NCBI GenBank assembly: GCA_905250075.1
Contig: CAJNOP010000057.1
Coordinates: forward strand, 740,073 to 804,072
DNA length: 64,000 bases
Source: Rotaria sp. Silwood1
Lineage: Eukaryota; Rotifera; Eurotatoria; Philodinida; Philodinidae
Direction of reading: 5' to 3'
Shown here: positions 1-12,265 of the stretch, piece by piece
How positions within the stretch are numbered: the stretch's first letter is position 1
Layout: each line of letters opens with the position of its first letter
Translations under genes and position numbers: made by a program
The notes under the pieces: model-generated
The model's input: the letters and a program-made list of their open reading frames with translations, nothing else
Database searches by the model: none
Told to the model about the DNA's origin: nothing

Positions 1-3000
1 TAATGATGCATCTGATCCAACAACACTTGTTGTAAATTGACAAGGATCTAATGTATCGAGTAAAGTTGCATAATTTAAAACTAATATAAATACAATTAAT
101 CAAAACAAAAAATATTTAAAAAGAAAAGTATTTGAAATACCGGATACTATTGCTGTTGATAACGATATAATATCAGTAAAAGCAAAGATTTTTGATGCAG
201 GATAATATGCTACATTGGCTCTTTGCAAAGAAAAAAGAAACAAAACAACATACATTTGTGAATTCTTATTTTTATCGTTCATTTACCTTGCACGTTTCAT
301 ACAAATCAATTCATAAGGTATTGTAATACTTGGTGAATTATATCTTTGATAAACTAAAGCCATCTGATTTGATGTACCAATATTAAGAGTAAATGTTAAC
401 GAGCCAACATCATTAAATAAAAGTGTACCCAACTAGAAATAAAATATTATTTATTAAAGAAAATTTTTCAAAGAAAAAAAAAACAAAAAAATCTTATTTA
501 CATTGAATAGAACATATGAATTATTATCCGTTGTATAATTTACTGCAGAAGTTGTTGAATTATAACTTTGAAATGATATCCATGTTGGTAAATAGATTAT
601 AATTTGAGCATTAATACATTCAGCAGTGGAATTATTTTCATGACCATATTGAATTCTACCACTATATGTTGATCTGAAGAAAAAAAACAAAAGAAATCAA
701 AAATGTTTCTAAAATATTTATGTGTTTTTACCCTATCCCATAAATTCCACTAGTAATATCAGTATGATTAACAAACATAATTGGTCGTTCAGTTCCATTT
801 CTAGATACAACATTTGAAAATGAATTTGAAACATTAATACCTCCATAAATTGCAGTTAAAACCATGCTAAATGTAGAATTTTCTTCAGCTAATGGACTAT
901 CTGTTAAATATCCATTTGCTTGAACAATAATAAAATTATCTGTTGTATTTGAAAATGTATTTAACATAGCCGATGTTCCTATTAATTAATAATTAAAATT
1001 AAAACATAATAAGTATTGTTTTTCATACCGGTATTTGTTACAACACCTAGATCCAGATAAGCAGTATCTTGATAACTTGAACCTAATACACTTGATGAAT
1101 AAATCCAATGATATTTATTTCCAAGTACATATTCATACATAAATGATCCAACATTAATACCAGCTGAAAGTATATCAGCTGATATTATATGAATTGTAAC
1201 ACTATTTGACATTTGTGTACTAGCTATGAAAATTTGTAAACGTCCTTGAGAATATGTTGGTAAATATACTTTAAAATTATATGTCACTATTTGACGAATA
1301 CCACTTTGTATTGTTGAATTTATTGCTGATATAAGTACATTTGTTGTATCATTTGACTAAAAAGGTTTATTTGAATAAATATATGAAAATTTCAAACAAA
1401 CAAAAAAAAAAAAAAGAAAAACTCACAAATAATGTAAAACCAGAATAAGTTGTATGATTTTTTACAATTAATGAAACACTTGTGTTTAAGCTTGATTGAT
1501 TATTATTAATTAATGCTGCTATATTTAACGATATTTGATTACCTATTGGAACTGTTGTTGTTACTGGTACACGAGCATTACTTTGAATAATTAGCTAATT
1601 CAATGCAAACAAAATAGATACTTATCAATATTTGAAGAATATCAATATCAACATACTGTGCTTGCTGATATATTCATAGGATCAATCGGATAATAACAAA
1701 CTACACCAAGATCGAGATACATTGAAGTATTGTATAATGTTGAACCACCACTATGAAAGATAATTCAGAAAAAAAAAACTCTGATTAAATTCTAAATTAC
1801 CTGCTAAGAATTGGTATTGCTTTTGCTTGCATACACATTAAATTGTCACCAGAACTAATAAAAAATGCATTTGTAAAATAAGCTGCATCAATATTTGATG
1901 GCATAAAACTGAATTGAAATAATAATGGATAACATGTTTGACTGCTTAGATTATAAGCAAGTATAAATTGTGTACGTATTAATACATCTTGACCAAGATA
2001 AACTAATGAACTATTGTTTGTATCATTTAATTGTTGATAATTTGTTGCACTTAATGAATTTATCGGTGATATCTATATAAGAATATATAGAGTGATGAAA
2101 TCTGGTTTTCATCTTAGTTTATTAAATCAAATACTCTCATGGAAGAAGAAGGTGATTTATCTCTAACTTTAAAAAACTTACCAAAGAAAGATTATTTACA
2201 AAGAAGCAAACGAGTCTAACGATTTTTTTTACAATAAATTCAAGCTTAAAACTTATATTTACATTTCCAAAGTTACTTGTTAAACCACTATTAAATGTTG
2301 ATGTTAATGTTCCTAATGCTGCTTGACCAGATGGTGTTAGATTTGATAGAGTTAAATCAAATGTTGAACTTGTTTGTGATGTAGCAAGAAGAAAAACTTG
2401 CATAATCAATGTATCCGAATCAATTGATAAAGATGAATTCAACGTCGAAGTATTCGCTAATTAAAAAAAAATTAAACAGTAATAAATAAAACAGAAAGAA
2501 AACCTATTAGTATAATCCCTCTGAGATTATAATTTGAAACACGATTGATCTGTATATATTGTAAATAAAAGGATATTTCCAATTGAAAACTACATATTTC
2601 GAACAAACTTCGTGCAAAATTTCTAATCAAATCGAAAAGCATCATATAATGAGGTCCCTTCATAAATCTGCCATGGGTGTAGAGGAGAGGCCCAAATTTC
2701 TACTCTTACATCTCAACATTTCTTTGAGATCGTATTTCACAAACATGTATTATAATACTTACAAGCTATATTACACATCATTCCAAGATTTGTTGTTGCT
2801 ACTGAAGAATATCCATTTGAATTATACGTAAATACAGATGATACATCATTTGAACATGGAACATTACTACCACGATTTGGTGATATATCAACACGACATA
2901 CACTTGTTTGTTGATTAGCTTCATTGATGACTATATAATACAGAAAAATAAAATAAAACATAAATTCTTTATTATTCTTACTAGCACTATTCAATGATGA

Positions 3001-6000
3001 ATATGTTCCAACTGAAGCAACTGGAATTTTTAAACCATAATTAACAATTGTTAATGAATTTCTATTAAATGATTGTGTTGTAGAATTAAGTGGAAACATT
3101 AAAGGTGTCCCCTTACAAAATAAAAAGATTAATTTTTGTCTTTAATTAATATTCGAAAAAGAGAAATATTTCTTACCACAACATTTGGAGGACTAACTGG
3201 TTGATATCCTGTAAAAAGGACTTGTCCAATCCACAAATTCGATGGTGCATAATAAATATCTAGACTAACATAAGTACTCTGTCCATCACCTAATAATGAT
3301 TCAATTTTGACATAGACACCTAAAGAATTCCATATAAATTATTTTTTAAATGAACAGTTTCATTTTCTTACCAACACGAATTCGACCAAGATTATTATTA
3401 GTTTGTGTTGTTTGATAATTACATAATGGACCAAACTGTATATTAACAGTATCATTTTTACGTTGATTATATCTATAAATACAAAAATTATTTTATTTTA
3501 TTAAATTAATAAATTAATAAAAGATAAACCTTGATGAATAAGTAATAAATGGTGATTGATCTTGATTATAAAGTGTTTGAATTAAACATGGAAGATTTGA
3601 TCCAATATATAAAATTTTAACAAGACAAATACTTGCAGCTGGAATTCCACTACCATATGATGTTTCATTTGTTGTTATTTTTAATATCATTGGTGTATAA
3701 ATCCCACTTGCTTTTGTATATATATCATAATAAAATAAACGTGTATAACCTAACATTGTAGCTGATTGATTAGTTGTACTATTATTTTCATATGATAATG
3801 AGAAAGTTGGTTGAGTTGCATTCTTAGAGATTTAAATAAAAACAAAATAAATATATTTCAAAAAGAATATTTTTTATTTTTCGTCTTACTGTTATATTAT
3901 AATTTATTGTTGTGACATTTACATTTGCATTACCAAGCCAGATTGTATTATTTCCAAGTGTGACAATAATAGTTGGTGAAACAACATTTGCTGTTGTATT
4001 TAATACTTGAAAAATTGCATTAAAACTAATTAGATAATAAAGATTAAAAAGAACCATGATCGATCAATGATTTGACTTACACAATTGTATTAACCGTAGT
4101 AGAATAAATTGTTGAACGTGTACCCATATTAGACATTACACCATAATCATATGATAAATGATCATAAATAGTTGAATTTGTACTTGACGTATAAGTAAAT
4201 CTTGATAAACTTTGATCAACACATTGAGGATTTGAACTACCAACATTTTCACCAGCTGATTGAAATATAACTGTACATGGTTTTAAATTTGGTGTTGATG
4301 TATTCAATGAACCATGTAATTCAATAACAACTGGTGCAGAAAAACTATTTGGAAGAACCATTGTTACTGTCATTTGCAATGTTTGATAAATGCCCACTAC
4401 ATTTGTTTGTTGTGCAAGAGACAATGTTGACATTGAACCATTCTATATTTTATAAAAAATATAAATTTATTTTCATTTTTAAAGAAACTTTACTCACTAA
4501 AGGATAAGCTATAACAGCTGGTATAGCATAGATGGTAAAAGTTTGTGTCACTGTTGAACTTGTTGTTGTACTGACTTGAGCAGTCATTGTACCAGCTATA
4601 TATGAACTACTACTATCAGTTTTAAATATACGTCCATAAACAACTATATAGAGTGTTGATGATGTGCCACTGTAAGATTCTGTTCATAGAGAAGAAAAAA
4701 AAATAATGTAATAAATTTTGACACTAAGAAAATTACAACATACGCGTATTAACAATTTGACCAAGAGTAATTGAAATTTGATTATTAGTTAATGAAGTTG
4801 TTAAATATAGTGATATTTCATAACCTAATGTTGGTAAATGTGCGAAACCAGAAGTTGCACTCTATTATTAACATAGAAAAAATAACGTATAATTTATGAA
4901 ACATGCTATTAAAAAGTCATTTAACAAAATATTTGTTTATTTTTTTAAACTCTTAACGGAACCTGCAGAAATCAAACATTTCTCTATAAAAATGATTACT
5001 TTGCTTCAATTCATTTGTCAACAGTGAATATTTGACTAATGTTTGTCGTGTTAATTTAAACAATGTTTTCACTTTCTATGAAAAATAGACTTCGAAAGTA
5101 AACTCAAACCGTCAGATGCTAAAAAAAACAGCAGTGACTGTTTAACAATGCACATGAAACTTTTCATCATATGCATAGAATATTCTCAAAACTTTTATTT
5201 CATACGATTTCACTCATAGATACTGTTTTAAATGATCAGCATCAACACTAATGTATGAAACTATATGTAAAAGTCGAGATCACTGTGATATCATCGTCGA
5301 CGCTTATTTACCTATCAACAAGGGCTTTCATATAAATGTCAATGCAAAATACCGTGTGTTGATATATAAATAAGAATCAATAATGAAATTCTAGTGATCT
5401 TGGAACGAACTTTATGCATTACTTTTCTACATGTTGATGCCAACGATTAGAAACAATCAGCATAGATGAAATTATATCAATTAAAACTTTCGAAAAAATT
5501 CTCTGATATGAAGAAAAGTTTGTGTAAGTCTTTAAAGGATTATTGCAGTTTTATTTCATAGCTGACTTTTCCGTAAATCATTATATATGTATAGATTATT
5601 TACTTGAACATATGTTGAACAAAGTCCTAATTGTGATGGATTATTATTTGTAATTGTAAAAACAAAATTCGATGCATATGTATTATTATAATTAATTGGA
5701 ACTAACAATGCAAATGGTGAACCTTGAGGAATTTGTAAACTTGAATTACTGATAGTACTAATTGTAAAAGAACCCGATCCACTCTAAGCATAATAAACCA
5801 AGAATCATAAAATATATGAAAAAAAAAGCATCAGATTTTTATACGAACATTCGAACTATTAGAAAAATTGAATAATGATTGACCAATCCATATTTCTGAA
5901 ACATTATTATATTCAACACCAACAGTAACCCACTAGAAACAGAAATATATTTGATGAAAAAGAAAAAAAATTGAGTTTTATTTTTACTTACATATGTAGC

Positions 6001-8195
6001 TCCATTGACTTGATAACTTGGATTACTAATAATAACACTACGAAAAGAAATCATAATTGTACTTTCTGTATCATTATTTGGTGCAACAAGACCATTGTTT
6101 ACAACTGTTCCAAAGCCAATACGAGCATCATCAAACTAAAATGTATTTAGTAACTAATATTTACTTTTCAAACAAAGTTCTTTTAAATTTATACTTGAGA
6201 TGTATTCAATTGTGATGTCATCGTAATTGTTGGTTGATAAAGATTTGCTGAATTAAGAAAATTTCCACCAACATATGTTATTGTAGGTTTTGACATTTGC
6301 ATAACAGTAGTAACATTATCAAGTAGAATAATTTCAACACTAAGATCAGTTGAAGAACTCGAACTATTCGCTACTGAAATTGTTATTTTCACAATATGAT
6401 CACAATAATCACCTATATATAAAATTGAATTCAATAAAGAAATTATCCTTTGATAATACTCACCAACTCGAGCTACAATTGTTGAATTACAACCACCTAA
6501 TTTCATATAGTCAATAGTCACATTAGCATTAGCTGCATTTGTTGATGGTATAACTTAAATAAAATATAAAAAATTAAAACTTGTTATGATCTGCTGCTTC
6601 CCCTTTCAGAAATCGTGGTTGGGTAATTGTCAATGCTTAATACGATTTACTGAATTTATTATGCTTTTTTATAATTTGTTTTTTTTTTTATACCGTTTTA
6701 TTAACAAAGTGGCATTTGCAATTCACTTCTTGAAAGCAATTCGCATTTTTTTCGTGGAGGTACCCTCGTTTTTCGAATATTCTTGAGAGGAAATTTCATC
6801 AAAAGTAAAGAAACAATATTTTGAAACATTGAACTCTATTAAGTTCTGCGAAGACCTACTTTTTGACCCTTAATGTTATGATAACTCATGAATAGACCAA
6901 TATTTTGGGACCGAACTCTTTACTTTGAACTGTTCAGATTTGGACACACACTCTCCGAAATCTTCAGTCAGATTGGTTGCTTTGGAACAAGAACAGGTTG
7001 CTGACAGAAGAAAGGGGGCTAAGATGGTCATCACATATTAAATTGAATAAAATAATGAGGATTATTTTAAATGTAACTTAATAAATATTCCTTATTCTTT
7101 TATTATCAATAAATTATATATAAAAAAAAAAAAAGTTATCTTTCATTAATAATTAATTATTTGATGAGGCGAATGAATAAAAATAGGTTCTTCACACTAA
7201 ATAGTTTTATTTTAGACGAAAATGTAGACTCGATCTTTCGAACAGATTTTTTGTGTCAACATTAAGTTGATGTAAATATCATATACTCAATTATGTCAGG
7301 GCAAAAGTCATAAGCAAAAACACCAAAATCTTATAAAGTTTTTTTCAAGAAACAGATCTGTTGCAGTTTGAAATATGCTGAAATATTCTGCATCTTTTTA
7401 TGTAAATATTAGCAGTGTTTTATTCAAATTTTCTCTTTCGGAAAGGCAAACACCTACTTTTTGGAGCACAGACACACATAAGATGGTAAAAAGATTTAAC
7501 AACAATGTATTTTTTTCATCGTGTCATTTTAAAGCACATAAATTTTTGAACAAAATGTGGAGTCGTCACATTTTCTACATCGACTAAAAAACGCCCTTTC
7601 CTGTTTTAGTGATATTTTAAACATTTGAAAGGAAGCTTGTAGAGAATGCAATGATTCCTCGTTTCATGCTCTTTAAAATGGAATTGTTAAAAATAAAGTT
7701 TTTGGTAGCTGAATACTACCTAAATGCCATTGACTATTAAAATCAATATCTGACTATGAACTAATTGCTTAACATTATAGAAAAATATGTTGTTGTTAAA
7801 ATTTTTCTCATCATTTTAGTACGTAGTACAGAAATCACAAACTCTAAGAGGACTGACTCGATCTTTGAAGCGGTGCTGTTCTCTCTGCTCTTGCGCTGAA
7901 TAAAACACTGATCCTTACAGTATGAAGACAAATATTTGTGAAACAATATGTCAAAACACCGAAACAGTCTGTTTGGCACTGAGGCGAGCTATTGTTTTTA
8001 ATTATTCAAGTAAACACTAGTCATAATTGTAGAAAAGATATTGAGATTTTGAATCTATCGCTAGGCAGCGTCCCATACTGTTTTATATGAGACATCTGTC
8101 ATTTAATGTTAATTGTTTAATGACTTACTTGTGCTAACTGTAAAAATCAATACAGTCACCATTAACGAATTAATTAACTTGAATCGCAACTTCAT
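1..8195 (-). CDS. Large secreted or cell-surface protein of repeated extracellular modules (3' end beyond the window)
   Basis: Not matched to a named family. Exon 1 (8129-8195) encodes a 22-residue signal peptide (starts MKLRFK, hydrophobic core VTVLIFTV) and ends in a GTAAGT donor. Its phase joins exon 2, which starts at 6553 after an AAG acceptor and encodes IIPSTNAANANVTIDYM. About 20 further exons follow with short introns, except a 0.74-kb intron at about 4863-5604. The protein consists of diverged modules of very roughly 150-200 residues. Recurrent features are a G-x-N-V-G-S/C stretch, F-x-Y-x-S, an L/F-G-x-V-x-N-x-G motif (LDLGVVTNTG, IGFGTVVNNG, YDYGVMSNMG) and WIGQ. The composition is rich in Ser, Thr, Asn and N-glycosylation sequons, as expected for an extracellular beta-sandwich protein. 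The reading frame is still open at base 1, so the C-terminus (anchor or not) is unknown. The signal-peptide join is inference from splice phase. Weak resemblance to DUF11-like beta repeats is possible but unproven. Confidence 0.7.
5095..5585. repeat. Long imperfect palindrome filling an intron of the secreted-repeat gene
   Basis: The left half is alignable to the reverse complement of the right half, centre about 5340. GCATCAAC at 5239-5246 pairs with GTTGATGC at 5433-5440. Outward of that, AAACTTTTCATCATAT (around 5157) mirrors the stretch ending near 5522, and GTCAGATGCTAAA (around 5113) mirrors the stretch near 5563. It takes up most of the 4863-5604 intron, leaving the splice sites free. 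Confidence 0.7.
6590..7030. repeat. Weaker imperfect palindrome in intron 1 of the secreted-repeat gene
   Basis: Centre about 6866. AAAAGTAAAG near 6811 mirrors CTTTACTTTG near 6920, and CTTCTTGAAAGCAATTCG near 6727 mirrors the CGAATTGC-like stretch near 6975-6995. The arms are more diverged than in the other palindromes here. Confidence 0.4.
7210..8110. repeat. Long imperfect palindrome in intron 1 of the secreted-repeat gene
   Basis: Centre about 7661. A perfect 14-mer, CAGTGTTTTATTCA at 7413-7426, pairs with its reverse complement at 7897-7910. Alignment continues outward through GAAACAGATCTGTTG (about 7350) against CAGACTGTTTCGG-type sequence (about 7960), and CAATTATGTCAGG (about 7289) against its mirror near 8025. 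The right arm ends within about 20 bases of the exon 1 donor at 8128. Confidence 0.65.
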
Positions 8196-9399
8196 CTTAC
8201 TGAGAGTAGACAACCCACCTTAAACGACTGTAAAATGAAGTTCAAAATAAAAATGAAGAAAATATTCTTTTCTTTTTCTTACATTTTACTCTCAGTTTTT
8301 AAAAATATAAATGAAAAACAAAGAAATGGAAAACCTGACAGCATACAATCATTTATTCTAGTATGAGCATTTTTCTTTTTGCATTTTAATTTTTTTTTTG
8401 ATGGCGTAGTTCAATTAATTTTATGTCTTCGTAACATACACATTTGCTTATCACTTTTCTTCTTTTATTTCAATCAAACACTTGAAAAAAAGACTCCTAA
8501 TTTGATAATAATTTTTTACTCTATCATGTGAAGAAACATAAAAATAAAAAAAATAAGAAGAACAAGGAAACTAATTTCACTTGAATAATATCCAGAAAAA
8601 AGATGCCATAGATTTATTAAATACGGTTTTGTTTTCTTCTTAAATAAATATTTCAAAAAAAAACAAACACTATTATTTCATAGGAAAACGGTGAAAACAT
8701 TTCATTAAAATAATTTCATGTTTGCTGTGAACTGTATCGTTATACGTTAGTAACCTTTCATCAGAACACTAGTTTTCTGAAAGATCTAGTTTGTCGATAT
8801 CTCTCATATTATATTATGACTCTCGGTTCCAGCTACAAAAGACACATCAATATTATAGAGGTTCTCAGAAAGCGATTCAATTCTGTCAGTCTTAATAGAC
8901 TTCCAAAATATTCACCTGCTTTGACACATACAATACACTATGATATAGCATATTCAAGAAAACGATTGTAGTTTATTGATAATTATCACATACGTATAGA
9001 CTCATTTGCTGACATTAGGTGTCAACCATCAATACAATGATTATTTAATATAATTTTGTATTTCTTTATTTTTAATTAAGAGAACAAATAATTTTCGTAT
9101 TTTATTCATATGAAAAAGTTAGATTTCAAATTTTGTAATTGCATGTATGCAATTGTTCTGAAACAAAATTTTCTTATTAATTAATTAACATTCAGACTAT
9201 GAGTTTTTAATATTTACCCATAAAAAATTTATTTTTAATCAGACATCAAAATACAAAACAAAATATAAGCAACAGATTAAAATGAATAAAATACTGCATT
9301 GACTGGTTTTTTTATTGTGTTACATCTGACAGACTAAATACCACGAAACAATACAAATAAAGTCAGTAAAATATATGACGAAAAAAATAAATCTTTTTT
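8196..9399. other. Intergenic, no gene recognised
   Basis: AT-rich spacer between the signal-peptide exon and the HAD hydrolase. It would hold the promoter of the secreted-repeat gene. A short perfect palindrome AATTGCATGTATGCAATT lies near 9137-9154. Nothing else supportable. Confidence 0.5.
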
Positions 9400-10186
9400 T
9401 TAAATATCATCAAATGCTGGCAAACCGAATTCGACTGGATCAAATTTAAGAAGACTATCCAATGTAAGTGTAGCATGTTGAATAATCGATGGATCATAAC
9501 TACTTAATGGTAAACTTGGTACAAGTATAACTTTCATTCCTGCAGCAAGTGCAGCTCGTACACCATTTTCTCCATCTTCAAAGACTAAACATTGACTCAT
9601 AGATAATGGTGGATTTTGAAATTTTTCTGCACATGCTAAAAACACATCTGGTTCAGGTTTTGTTAAACGTATTTCAGTTGCATCTGTACAAATAACTGGA
9701 TCGAATAACTTGAACAATTCACGATGACCACTTGTTTTTAACATGAATAAGTCATATGAAGAACCAGTACCAATTGCTATAATAGAATTCGATTTAAAAA
9801 GCTTTCATTATATTTCTTTTTTCTCTTACCCATTGGAATATCATGAGCTGCTAAATGTTCAATGAGACGTTCAGCTCCAGGTAAAAGTTCAGCTGATGGA
9901 AATGCTTCTTGATATAATTCATTTGATTTAATTAAAAATTCATCATCACTCATTGGTAAGTCTAATTCTCCTAAGAAATTTTTTTAAAGAAAAAAGAAAA
10001 ATATGTTTAATTTTATAATGAAAATTCTAATACATACGTATTAAAATTTGTCCCACTTCTAATGATGATTTTCCCATCATTTGAAGTTTTGCTTCTGTAC
10101 TAAAATTTTTTCCATATGGTGCACATAATTTTTGTAAACATTCAGTATATATTGATTCAGTATCTAATAATAAACCATCCAAATCG
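9400..10186 (-). CDS. PUDP: Pseudouridine-5'-phosphatase-like HAD hydrolase (5' end lost in assembly gap)
   Basis: HAD-superfamily phosphatase of the HDHD1/PUDP type, which dephosphorylates pseudouridine 5'-phosphate or small sugar phosphates in the cytosol. HAD motif I is seen as DLDGLLLDTES directly beside the gap, giving the nucleophile Asp and the Asp two residues later. The helical cap follows (ECLQKLCAPYGK, MMGKSSLEVGQ, ELDLPMSDDEF). Motif II is in AIGTGSSYD, motif III Lys in TKPEPDVF, and motif IV in FEDGENGVRAALAAGM. The product ends in GLPAFDDI. Three exons are visible (about 10186-10038, 9974-9830, 9779-9400) with introns of about 50-65 nt. The start codon and a few N-terminal residues are missing because the gap at 10187-10196 interrupts exon 1. 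Substrate is inferred from family resemblance; other HDHD1-like phosphatases remain possible. Confidence 0.88.
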
Positions 10187-10196
10187 NNNNNNNNNN
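10187..10196. other. Assembly gap of ten N
   Basis: Ten undetermined bases inside the first coding exon of the HAD hydrolase. Ten is a conventional placeholder length, so the true distance and even the join to the right-hand sequence are uncertain. No continuation of the coding frame is visible on the right side. Confidence 0.95.
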
Positions 10197-10989
10197 GAAA
10201 TCAAATAGGACTTATATTCAATATTATCAAAATTCAATAAAATAATGTTTAAATCTCTGTTATTAACGAGAAACTCATATTTGTTTTTCGACTGTGTAAC
10301 ATAATCTCAATAATATAATTATTTATGAAAAACATTAAATTTACTGATTGCAAATTTTAAGTGTATAAATTATGTGTTAGTCAATCTATCTGAGAACGAA
10401 AACTCTTCCAATACTAATGCTAAGATATGATCCTAACATGTTCTACATATACAGGATGTCATTTCACTAACAGTTTTAATTCAAAACTTTTAAATTCACT
10501 CATGAAATAGACAAAATTACATTAGCTAGTATTTTACTGCAAAACCTCTACATTGTTTTTCCATAATAATCATCCATTTATAACAATTTACGTTTCGTCT
10601 TGCAAGTGTATTATAATAAAAAAAAAAGAAATCATAGTTACTCAGAATCTAGATAAATGTTTGTATGTTGTTGTAATAATAATGTCTGAATATTTTAATA
10701 ATTGAAATAAAAAATTGACATTTCTCATGATTAGTATTCTGGAAACGAAATAAATGATTACATAATACAAATATTTCATAACAAAAATTTGCTGACAAAC
10801 ATCATCAAACAAATAGGCATTCAAAATTAAAATAATCACAAAAGAAAAAAAAACGAGATTCATTAAATGATACAAGCGAAAATATGAAAGACAAAAACAT
10901 TTCTTTAACCAAATAGAACATCTAATATCATCATTATTGTAAATCCACCTAAAAGAAAAAAAATTTTTTTTTTCACACATTAGTTGATT

Positions 10990-12255
10990 ATTTAGAGTGA
11001 GACAGAGGCTCTTCTCACATTTTTTCGTTTCTATAAAATACATAAAAAATGGCTGCATAAGAAAATATCTTTTGAATTAGATCATATCTAATAGAAATCA
11101 TCTAGTTCGAAAAAATCTATATTTCTTTCTTATTTGATGTCAGCGAAGAAAGTAATCTAGACTACATCGTGTGCTCTTACAATAATGCCTTGAGGAAATA
11201 TTCTGTTGATGAAAACTTGTCCCATCGATTCGCTGCTATAAGATGAAATAATTTTCTTTTAGAAAACAAAATGTTGTTCTCATGAAGTTAGAAGCTTCAA
11301 GGCATGTCTGACAGTAAAATCTATTATACTATGTAAAGCAGATTTTTTGCAAAACATTATATTTATACGCTTTAGCATGAATGCATTTCAATGAAAATTT
11401 GCATGTATATGTAACTATCTATTATACATGTTGCCACCAAATTATAAGGTATTTGAAAGCTCTATTGAAGAAATACAAAAGAATTATTGAATATATGTTA
11501 ATTTTACTTATGAATGAAAGCATACTTAAAAAAAACACTTAAAAAAATGTCAATTTTACTATCAAAATTTATTCTTCTATATAAAACTTCAACAGATCGA
11601 TTTCTTGTCGCATAAAAATGTATATATAAGATATGTGAGCTATATATAATATTAAAATGAAAATGATCTATTAATATTTTGTAAAGACGAAGAAAGTGTA
11701 ATCATAGAATTTTAGATATTTCCATTGGTGTCTATATTTTCATCCAATAGTAAAATTACTATATTCAGTCATTCTTTTATATTTCTTCAAGAAAGGTTTC
11801 ACCTGTTTTCTAATTTGGTGATAATGTGTCTCATAAGCAATCACACATACATACAAATTTTCATTGCAACCTTATTATACTAAAACGTATAATATTTTGT
11901 CAAACATGTGCTTCGTATAATATGCAGAACTTCACTGTTAGACATACCTTGGAGTTTCTAACTTCATGAGAACGATATTTTGTTTTTCTAAAAGACAAAA
12001 AACTGTCATCTTAGAGATGCGAATCAAGTGAACAAGTTTTCATGCATAAAATTTTCCCGCAAGGCATTTGTGAAAATAGAAGATTTAGTGAAGAATACTT
12101 TTTCCGCTAACATAAAATCAGCCGAAAATATCGATTTTTTTCGAACTCAATAACTCGTATTAGATATTATCTAATTGAAAAAATATTTTCATATTCAATC
12201 ATTTGTAAGTATCCTATAGAAGCTGACAAAATTTGAGAATATGTTAAAATTCCTT
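10990..12255. repeat. Long imperfect palindrome (fold-back element), about 1.3 kb
   Basis: Centre about 11624. A perfect 18-mer, GTTCTCATGAAGTTAGAA at 11276-11293, pairs with its reverse complement at 11956-11973. Alignment with small indels continues inward to about 11500 and 11750. Outward it runs through the TCGAACTAGATGAT / TTCGAACTCAATAAC pair (about 11100 and 12150) to near 11000 and 12250. No transposase frame is seen; the 138-residue minus-strand reading frame at 10642-11058 is AT-driven and looks random. The right arm abuts the last recognisable exon of the ZIP11 gene. Possible target duplications cannot be identified because the outer ends are not sharp. Confidence 0.75.
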
Positions 12256-12265
12256 TCGTCTTAAT

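Noticed and set aside
10642..11058. 138-residue minus-strand open frame
   Set aside because: Very AT-rich Phe/Ile/Tyr-dominated composition, no domain, and it overlaps the left arm of the 1.3-kb palindrome. Best explained as chance.
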